The notes under the pieces are model-generated. The model was not told where the DNA came from, made no database searches, and saw only the letters and a list, made by a program, of their open reading frames with translations. Below are positions 18,685-25,045 of a stretch of 64,000 nucleotides of DNA, piece by piece. The position numbers and the translations under genes are program-made. Source of the DNA: Blastococcus sp. CCUG 61487 (GTDB lineage Bacteria; Actinomycetota; Actinomycetes; Mycobacteriales; Geodermatophilaceae); the NCBI RefSeq assembly GCF_005222955.1, contig NZ_LWUA01000221.1, positions 36,361-100,360 on the forward strand. Reading direction: 5' to 3'. Every line of letters starts with the position of its first letter. Position 1 is the first letter of the stretch.

Positions 18685-18698
18685 TCCGGGAGCCCGGG

Positions 18699-18704
18699 TA
18701 GCGT
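18699..18704 (+). promoter_or_regulatory. Leaderless -10 (TAGCGT) of groES-like gene
   Basis: TAGCGT ends 8 nt before the GTG at 18713 and fixes that GTG as start in preference to the ATG at 18677. Confidence 0.55.
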
Positions 18705-18712
18705 TCCGGGAC

Positions 18713-19048
18713 GTGCCCGAGAACATCGCCGCCACCGGCAAGCTGCCGATCAAGATGCTGCACGACCGCATCCTGGTCGCGCTCCGCAAGGAGGACGGCG
18801 ACCGCCGCTCGAGCGGCGGCATCCTCATCCCCGCCACCGCGCAGGTCGCCAAGCGACTGGTCTGGGGCGAGGCCAGGGGCGTGGGCCCGACCGTGCGGCA
18901 GGTGAAGGTCGGCGACCAGGTGCTCTTCTCCCCCGAGGACCAGCACGAGGTCGAGGTGCACGGCGAGGACCTGATCATCCTGCGCGAGCGCGACGTCCAC
19001 GCCGTCGCCGCCGAGCGCATCGAGGAGTCGACCGGCCTCTACCTCTGA
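18713..19048 (+). CDS. Stand-alone GroES-like co-chaperone paralogue
   Basis: A 111-residue GroES-fold (Cpn10) protein. Ile-Lys-Met-Leu-His-Asp-Arg-Ile-Leu-Val and Arg-Arg-Ser-Ser-Gly-Gly-Ile-Leu-Ile-Pro resemble the GroES N-terminal strand and mobile loop, and Gly-Asp-Gln-Val-Leu-Phe-Ser follows. It differs from house-keeping GroES in its extra C-terminal tail and lack of a neighbouring groEL. It may be a specialised co-chaperonin or a GroES-fold protein with another role. The start is set by the leaderless -10. A hairpin separates it from the convergent MarR gene. Confidence 0.82.
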   Translation: MPENIAATGKLPIKMLHDRILVALRKEDGDRRSSGGILIPATAQVAKRLVWGEARGVGPTVRQVKVGDQVLFSPEDQHEVEVHGEDLIILRERDVHAVAAERIEESTGLYL

Positions 19049-19053
19049 CGCGC

Positions 19054-19111
19054 GATCGTGCGCTCATGGACCTCTCGGCGCTCGAATGAGGGCCGTCAGC
19101 GCACAACGATC
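19054..19111. terminator. Imperfect hairpin between convergent groES-like and marR genes
   Basis: GATCGTGCGCT (19054-19064) pairs with AGCGCACAACGATC (19098-19111) apart from a small bulge. It overlaps the marR stop and could end both transcripts. Confidence 0.5.
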
Positions 19112-19571
19112 ATGATTCCCGGGCGTGGCGGGTGACGACGTCGGTCATGTCCAGCAGGAACCGGTGGACGACGGCGAGCTCCTCGTCGTCGTAGCCCTCC
19201 ATCGCGGCGGCCAGATCCGCGGCCAGCCCACCGAAGTGCTCGCCGCCGGCGGCCATCGCCGAGTCCGACATCTCCAGCACCACGCGCCGGCGGTCGACGT
19301 CGTCCCGGATCCGGCGCAGGTGCCCGACCCGCTCCAGCCTGTCGACCAGCGCGGTCACCGAGGCCGAGCGCAGCTCCACCGCCTCGCCGAGCCGGCCCGG
19401 CGTCATCGGCTCCCCCCGCCGCGTGGCGTCCATGATCGCGACCAGCGCCCGCACGTCGGTGCGGTTGAGCCCGTGCAGATGGGCGAATCTCTGCCCGACT
19501 GCATCCAGTTCGACGTTCAACCGCCGAAGGAGCAGTGCCACCTCCCGGCGGACGTCGTCCTGCGGTGCCAT
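19110..19571 (-). CDS. MarR-family repressor
   Basis: A 153-residue winged-helix regulator. The recognition region Ser-Ala-Ser-Val-Thr-Ala-Leu-Val-Asp-Arg-Leu-Glu and the wing Asp-Asp-Val-Asp-Arg-Arg-Arg-Val-Val-Leu are typical MarR features. It diverges from an MMPL exporter across 78 bp that contain one clear palindrome. The expected circuit is autorepression plus repression of the exporter, relieved by an amphipathic or phenolic ligand. GGAGGTGACC precedes the ATG, giving a normal leadered start. Confidence 0.93.
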   Translation of the reverse strand: MAPQDDVRREVALLLRRLNVELDAVGQRFAHLHGLNRTDVRALVAIMDATRRGEPMTPGRLGEAVELRSASVTALVDRLERVGHLRRIRDDVDRRRVVLEMSDSAMAAGGEHFGGLAADLAAAMEGYDDEELAVVHRFLLDMTDVVTRHARES

Positions 19572-19607
19572 CGGTCACCTCCGTTCGCGCGTCGTCGGGA
19601 TCCACCC

Positions 19608-19630
19608 TAATCTCTCGATGATCGAGATTA
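19608..19630. promoter_or_regulatory. MarR operator between marR and mmpL
   Basis: TAATCTC (19608-19614) and GAGATTA (19624-19630) form a perfect inverted repeat around a 9-bp centre, the size and spacing of a MarR site. It is strikingly AT-rich for this genome and overlaps plausible -10 sequences for both divergent genes. One operator may therefore control both directions. Confidence 0.65.
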
Positions 19631-19649
19631 TCGACCGACGAAGGACATC

Positions 19650-21779
19650 ATGCGCAGCCGAACCTCGCTCCTCCGCTGGCTGATACCGGCGCTCGTCGCG
19701 ATCGCCTGGCTGGCGCTCGCCGGACCGCTGGGCTCGTTCAGCGGCAAGCTCGGCGAGGTCTCGGAGAACGACTCCGCCGCCTTCCTCCCCGACAGCGCCG
19801 AGTCCACCCAGGTCACCGAACTGAGCCGGGAGTTCCAGTCCGAGCGCACCCTGCCGGTCATCCTGTTCTGGGAGAGCGACGACGGCGCGCTGGACCCCGC
19901 CGCGCAGGGCGAGGCGCAGGAGCGGCTGGACGAGGCGATCGCCATCGCCGAGGACGCCGGCGCGCTCGAGGGCGACCCCTCCCCGGTCATCCCGTCGGAG
20001 GACGGTGAGGCGCTGCAGGCCGTGCTCCCGTTCAACCCCGACCTCGGTGACACGCTCAACGAGGTCATCGCCGAACTGCGCGGCCTGGACGGGATCGACG
20101 GGACGACGGCGTACGTCACCGGCCCCGGCGCGATCTTCTCCGACTTCTCCGAGGGCTTCTCCGGCATCGACGGCCTGCTGCTGGTCGCCGCGTTCGGCGT
20201 CGTCCTGCTGATCCTGCTCGTCGTCTACCGGAGCCCGCTGCTGCCGCTGCTGGTCATCGGCACCGCCGGCCTGGCGCTGACCGTCTCGCTCGCGGTCGCC
20301 TACTTCCTCGCGAAGCAGGGCTGGATCGACGTCAACGGCCAGAGCCAGGGCATCGCCTCGATCCTCGTCGTCGGCGCGGCCACCGACTACGGCCTGTTGC
20401 TGGTCGCCCGGTACCGCGAGGAGCTGCGCCGGGAGCAGTCGAAGTACGCCGCGATGCGGGTGGCCCTCCAGCGGTCCTGGGAGCCGATCCTGGCCTCCGG
20501 CGGCACCGTCATCCTCGGCGTCCTCTGCCTGGTCTTCTCCGACCTGGGCTCCAACCGCGGGCTGGGCCCGATCTCGGCGGTCTGCATCGCGTTCGCCATG
20601 CTCGCCGCGCTCACCTTCCTGCCCGCCGTCCTGGTCCTGCTCGGCCGGGCCGCCTTCTGGCCGTTCCGCCCGAAGTACGGCCAGGAGGTCGCGCACGGCA
20701 AGGGCTGGGAGCGGATCGCGACCTCGGTGGGACGGCGCCCTCGCCGCTACCTGCTGGCCAGCGGTGGCGCGCTCATCGCCCTGTCGCTGTTCGTGCCGCT
20801 GTTCGACTCCGACGGCATCCCGCTGTCCGAGGCGGTGCGCGGCGGCTCGGAGTCCGGTGCCGGCCAGGAGGCGATCGCCCGGCACTTCGAGGCGGGCGCC
20901 GCGAGCCCGGCGATCATCATCACGCCGGCCGACGGCTGGCAGGAGGTCGCCGAGGCGGCGGCCGCTACCGACGGCGTCGCCGAGGTGGAGCCGTTCACCG
21001 GCGAGCAGGCCGGCCCGCCCGGGGCGGCCGGTGGCGAGCCGGTGGAGGTCGACGGACTCGTGCGGCTCGAGGCGACCCTGGACGACGCTCCCGACAGCGA
21101 GGCGGCGCAGAGCACGGTCTCGGACCTGCGGACGACGGTGCGCGACGTCGACCCCGACGCCCTGGTCGGCGGCTCGAGCGCCCAGGATCTCGACACCCAG
21201 GAGACGGCGGCCCGCGACCTGCTGGTCATCGTCCCGCTGGTGCTGCTGGTGATCACCGTCGTGCTGGCGCTGCTGCTGCGGGCGATCGTGGCACCGGTCC
21301 TGCTCGTCGCGACGACGGCGCTTAGCACGCTCGCGACCGTCGGCGTCGGCGCGCTGGTCTTCGAGCACCTGTTCCAGTTCCCGGGCAGCGATCCGCAGGT
21401 GCTGCTCATCGGGTTCGTGTTCCTGGTGGCGCTGGGGATCGACTACAACATCTTCCTCATGACCCGGGCGCGCGAGGAGTCGATCCGGCACGGGGCACGG
21501 GACGGCGTGCTGCGCGCGCTGGCGGTGACCGGCGGGGTGATCACCAGCGCCGGGCTGGTGCTGGCGGCGACCTTCGGGGCGCTCACCGTGCTGCCGCTGG
21601 TCATCCTCATCCAGCTCGGGTTCCTGGTCGGGTTCGGCGTCCTGCTCGACACCTTCGTCGTCCGCACGCTGCTGGTGCCGGCCGCCGTCCACCTGATCGG
21701 CGACAAGGTCTGGTGGCCCAGCAAGCTGGCGGACGGCCCGACCGCACCGGCGCCCGAACGCGAGCTCGAGCGCGTCTGA
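19650..21779 (+). CDS. MMPL-family RND transporter
   Basis: A 709-residue membrane exporter with the internal duplication of MMPL proteins: TM1 at the N-terminus, an extracellular loop (~30-160), TM2-6, then the same pattern repeated (TM7 ~373-390, loop, TM8-12). The paired signatures Ala-Thr-Asp-Tyr-Gly-Leu-Leu and Gly-Ile-Asp-Tyr-Asn-Ile-Phe place a proton-relay Asp in each half. It probably exports a lipid or hydrophobic toxin using the proton gradient. It diverges from the marR gene, its likely repressor. A 20-bp-arm hairpin follows the stop. Confidence 0.93.
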   Translation: MRSRTSLLRWLIPALVAIAWLALAGPLGSFSGKLGEVSENDSAAFLPDSAESTQVTELSREFQSERTLPVILFWESDDGALDPAAQGEAQERLDEAIAIAEDAGALEGDPSPVIPSEDGEALQAVLPFNPDLGDTLNEVIAELRGLDGIDGTTAYVTGPGAIFSDFSEGFSGIDGLLLVAAFGVVLLILLVVYRSPLLPLLVIGTAGLALTVSLAVAYFLAKQGWIDVNGQSQGIASILVVGAATDYGLLLVARYREELRREQSKYAAMRVALQRSWEPILASGGTVILGVLCLVFSDLGSNRGLGPISAVCIAFAMLAALTFLPAVLVLLGRAAFWPFRPKYGQEVAHGKGWERIATSVGRRPRRYLLASGGALIALSLFVPLFDSDGIPLSEAVRGGSESGAGQEAIARHFEAGAASPAIIITPADGWQEVAEAAAATDGVAEVEPFTGEQAGPPGAAGGEPVEVDGLVRLEATLDDAPDSEAAQSTVSDLRTTVRDVDPDALVGGSSAQDLDTQETAARDLLVIVPLVLLVITVVLALLLRAIVAPVLLVATTALSTLATVGVGALVFEHLFQFPGSDPQVLLIGFVFLVALGIDYNIFLMTRAREESIRHGARDGVLRALAVTGGVITSAGLVLAATFGALTVLPLVILIQLGFLVGFGVLLDTFVVRTLLVPAAVHLIGDKVWWPSKLADGPTAPAPERELERV

Positions 21780-21783
21780 CGCC

Positions 21784-21857
21784 AGTTGATCATCGTCTCC
21801 GTGCTCCGCCGGACGGCGCGCCTTCCCGTGCCGCGCGCACGGAGACGATGATCAACT
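21784..21857. terminator. Strong bidirectional hairpin with 20-bp perfect arms
   Basis: AGTTGATCATCGTCTCCGTG (21784-21803) pairs perfectly with 21838-21857 across a 34-nt GC-rich loop. It lies 4 bp after the mmpL stop and before a convergent membrane-protein gene. No T-tract follows. Confidence 0.75.
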
Positions 21858-21900
21858 CGAGGGAGCGCGCATCACCGGCGCATCGCGGTCCCGACCCCGG

Positions 21901-22257
21901 TCAGCCGGCGAGCAGGATCCAGACGATCAGCCCGAGGCCGAGCAGCACCCACGGCGCCGGCGCGAGGTTGACCCACCGCGCGGCGGTCACCAGCCGGCCG
22001 GCGAACAGCGACCACGACACCGCGACCCCGGCCACGAACACCACCGGGTAGATCCACCAGGCCAGCAGGATCAGGACGGCGAGGTCCGACTCCCAGCTCG
22101 CCAGCCCCATCGTGCCGCCGACGCCGAGGACGAACCACGGCAGCAGGAACAGCAGGTAGACGCCCTGGGCGAGGCCGAGCTCCCAGGCCGCGCGCCGCCG
22201 CGACGGGGGCGGGCCGACGGGGCCGGGCGGCGGGGGGAACGGCGTGACGGGGAGCAC
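21901..22257 (-). CDS. Small hypothetical membrane protein
   Basis: Not recognised as a named family. The 118 residues begin with a Pro-rich segment and then hold three or four hydrophobic helices, the first including Val-Tyr-Leu-Leu-Phe-Leu-Leu-Pro-Trp. The GTG at 22257 is the most plausible start: the open frame continues upstream but is antisense to pheA. It lies 20 bp downstream of the pheA stop on the same strand and may be co-transcribed. Codon use is like its neighbours. Confidence 0.6.
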   Translation of the reverse strand: MLPVTPFPPPPGPVGPPPSRRRAAWELGLAQGVYLLFLLPWFVLGVGGTMGLASWESDLAVLILLAWWIYPVVFVAGVAVSWSLFAGRLVTAARWVNLAPAPWVLLGLGLIVWILLAG

Positions 22258-22277
22258 GGCCGCGCAGCGTAGCGGCG

Positions 22278-23225
22278 CTACACCCCGCCGGACCGCAGCC
22301 GCGCGAGCCACCCCTCGGCCTCGGCGAAGGCGGCGTCCTCCGACTCCGGGGGCACCGGCACGTTCTGCCGCCCGTCGGCCCGCGGGTACGAGCCGAGGAA
22401 GCGGACGTCGTCGCAGACCCGGTGCAGGGCGGCCAGCGCCTCGCCGACCCGGGCGTCGGCGATGTGCCCCTCGCAGTCCAGCGAGAACGAGTAGACGCCC
22501 AGCCGCTCGCGCGTGGGCCGCGACTCGATCCGGGTGAGCGAGATGCCACGCGACGCGAACTCGCGCAGCAGGTCCAGCAGCGCCCCGGTCCGGTCGCCGA
22601 CCACGACCACCATCGAGGTCTTGTCGTTGCCGGTCGGCTCCGGCAGCGGGCCGGGCGGGGCGACGAGCACGAACCTGGTGACGGCGCCGGCGTGGTCGGC
22701 GATGTCGTCGGCGAGGGGCTCCAGCCCGTAGCGGGCGGCGGCGATCGCGGCGCACACCGCGGCGTCGTGCTCCCCGGCGGCCACCGCCGCCGCGGCCGCC
22801 GCGGTCGAGGTCGCGGGCAGCGGGGTGATCTCCGGGAGGTTCGCCGCCAGCCAGCGGCCGGTCTGCGCGAGCGCGTGCGGATGGCTGGCCACCGAGCGCA
22901 CGTCGGCCAGCGTCGTCCCCGGGCGGACGGCGAGGGTGAACGCGACCGGGAGGAACACCTCGCGGGTGATGAGCAGCGCGTCGCCGTCGGCCAGCCCGTC
23001 CATCGTCGCCGGGACCGAACCCTCCACCGAGTTCTCCAGCGGCACCAGGGCGGCGTCGGCGTCCCCCGAACGGACGGCGGCCAGCGCCGCCGGGACACTC
23101 GGGCGGGGGGTTCGCGTTCCCTCGCTGGTGGCAACGACGCTGCTCAGGGCGGCTTCGGCGAAGGTACCCTCGGGTCCGAGATAGACGAACCGCGTCGGGG
23201 GCGTGCTGGGTCGAGTCCCGGGCAT
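22278..23225 (-). CDS. pheA: Prephenate dehydratase with ACT domain
   Basis: A 315-residue monofunctional prephenate dehydratase, which converts prephenate to phenylpyruvate in phenylalanine synthesis. The N-terminus carries Tyr-Leu-Gly-Pro-Glu-Gly-Thr-Phe-Ala-Glu-Ala-Ala, then Val-Pro-Leu-Glu-Asn-Ser-Val-Glu-Gly and Thr-Arg-Phe. The C-terminal ACT domain (~residues 210-290) has Ile-Glu-Ser-Arg-Pro-Thr, the phenylalanine-binding signature for feedback inhibition. The ATG at 23225 is preceded 6 nt upstream by a leaderless -10. No other aromatic-pathway gene adjoins it. Confidence 0.96.
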   Translation of the reverse strand: MPGTRPSTPPTRFVYLGPEGTFAEAALSSVVATSEGTRTPRPSVPAALAAVRSGDADAALVPLENSVEGSVPATMDGLADGDALLITREVFLPVAFTLAVRPGTTLADVRSVASHPHALAQTGRWLAANLPEITPLPATSTAAAAAAVAAGEHDAAVCAAIAAARYGLEPLADDIADHAGAVTRFVLVAPPGPLPEPTGNDKTSMVVVVGDRTGALLDLLREFASRGISLTRIESRPTRERLGVYSFSLDCEGHIADARVGEALAALHRVCDDVRFLGSYPRADGRQNVPVPPESEDAAFAEAEGWLARLRSGGV

Positions 23226-23231
23226 CCGACG

Positions 23232-23237
23232 AGGGTA
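23232..23237 (-). promoter_or_regulatory. Leaderless -10 (TACCCT) of pheA
   Basis: On the minus strand TACCCT ends 6 nt before the ATG at 23225, with no ribosome site. Confidence 0.55.
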
Positions 23238-23336
23238 GTGCGGGCGGATCGGCCGAGACGTGATCCGGGGGAAGCTGCCTCGCTGTCCGTTCGATCCGAC
23301 CGCACGACCGGACGACGACCCGCGACTGGAGGTGGC

Positions 23337-25045
23337 GTGTCCCGCGCCTCGTCACCCACCTCGTCGCCGCCGCCGTCCCCGGCCGACTCCTCGCCGGCCG
23401 CGCGGGCAGCGCTGCAGGCGGCCCTGTGGCACCTGCTGGACGCCGGCGACCGGGAGGTCGGCGCCTTCCGGGCGGTCCTCGACGAGGTCGACGACGCCCT
23501 GTCCGGGACCGACGAGCCGTACTGGCGCGCGTGGCGGTCCGCGGTGGCGGCGCGGAGCAGCCAGGTCGACGGCGACCTCGAGGCCGTCGGCGCGGCGGTC
23601 GGCGCCGCCCGCGAGACCCTGGCCGAGTGCCTGCCGTCGGTGTGGACGGCGCTGGCGCTGGCGTACCTGGCGCACGTCGAAGCGGGCGCCGACCACGTGG
23701 ACGCCGCGATGCTCATGGCGGTCGACGCCAGCCTGCTCACCGACGAGCCGTCGGCCCAGGAGCCGTCCCGCGCTCTCCTGCAGGCACACCGCTGGCTGGC
23801 GCTGACCCTGTCCGCGCTGGACCTCGAGGAGCTCGCCGTCCTGCACGCCCGCCGCGCGCACCTCGTCGCCGCGCAGCTGCCCGGCCTGGCGGACCGGTGG
23901 CGGACCCTGCTGCTCAGCGCCGCCCAGCAGGTCGAGCTCGCCCAGACGCTGCACCGGCGCGGTGACGGGCCCCGGGCGCCGAGCTCGCCGCCGAGGCGAC
24001 CGCGTGCGCCGTCGCCGCCCGGGAGCTGGACATCGACACCACCGCGGCCGAGGCACACGCCCTCGACCTGGTGCAGGCGTGGGCGCTGGCCTGCGCCGGC
24101 GACCTCGACGGCGCGCTGGGGCCGCTGCGCAGCGTGCAGCGGCGGGTCCAGGCCGACGGCGACGTCTGGCTGCGCGGCCACACCGACCTCGTCCTCGCCC
24201 GCCTGCTCGCCCGGATGTCCGCCCGCGACGGCGATCCGAACGCCGGCGAGGAGGCCGTGCAGCTGCTCGTCGACGCCTCCGGTGCGTTCGCCGCGACCGG
24301 CGACCGGCGCCGCTACCGCCAGTGCCTGCTCGAGCTGGGCCGCACCAGCGCCGACCTGGGCCGCTCCGCCGACGCGCTGCACTGGCTGGAGGCCTACCGC
24401 GCCGACACCGGCCGCGCGAACGCGCAGGGCCGGCAGCTGTGGGCCGAGATGTTCGTCCGTCGCAGCCGGCTCCGGGAGGCCGAGCGGCAGACCGCCGTCC
24501 TGCGCCGGCACGCGCTCGAGGACCCGCTCACCGGGCTGGGCAACCGGCGCAGCGCCGAGCGCCGGCTGGCCGGGCTGCGGCTGGGCGAGGAGCCGCTGTC
24601 GCTGGCGGTGGTCGACGTCGACAGGTTCAAGGAGGTCAACGACGGCGCCTCGCACACCGAGGGCGACGTCGTCCTGCGCCGGGTGGCCGACCTGCTGCGC
24701 GAGCACAGCCGCACCGGCGACGAGGTGTACCGCTGGGCCGGCGACGAGTTCCTGGTCCTGCTGCCGACGGCGACCGAGGCGCAGGCCGTCGCGGTGATGG
24801 AGCGGCTGCGTGCGGCCGTCGCGGCCGCGGACTGGTCGGACCTGCCGCTGCCCGAGCCGGTCACCGTGAGCATCGGCGTCGCCACCGCGCCCGAGGTGCC
24901 CGACGACGACCCGGAACCCGTCCTCGGCTGGCGCACGCTGTTCGAGAGCGCCGACCTGCTGCTGTTCTCCGCCAAGCGCAGCGGGCGGAACCGGGTGCGC
25001 GCCCCGGGCGGGAGCACGGGCGACGACGGCCGGCCGCGGGCATGA
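23337..25045 (+). pseudogene. Diguanylate cyclase (helical N-domain + GGDEF) with a frameshift
   Basis: The reading frame starting at GTG 23337 (GGAGG just upstream) encodes an Ala/Leu-rich helical domain. Near 23963-23980, in a GGGCCCCGGG run, the coding frame shifts by one base: upstream residues end ...His-Arg-Arg-Gly-Asp-Gly and the continuation Glu-Leu-Ala-Ala-Glu-Ala-Thr-Ala lies one frame back. The second part is a complete GGDEF domain with Ala-Gly-Asp-Glu-Phe at 24737-24751 and an I-site Arg-Thr-Gly-Asp five residues before it. One lost base explains it: a true mutation or a sequencing error in a C-run. The next gene starts within its stop codon. Confidence 0.85.

Noticed and set aside
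23963..23980. Programmed -1 ribosomal frameshift in the first cyclase
   Set aside because: No X-XXY-YYZ slippery heptamer occurs in the correct phase. A one-base loss in a C/G run explains the change more simply.
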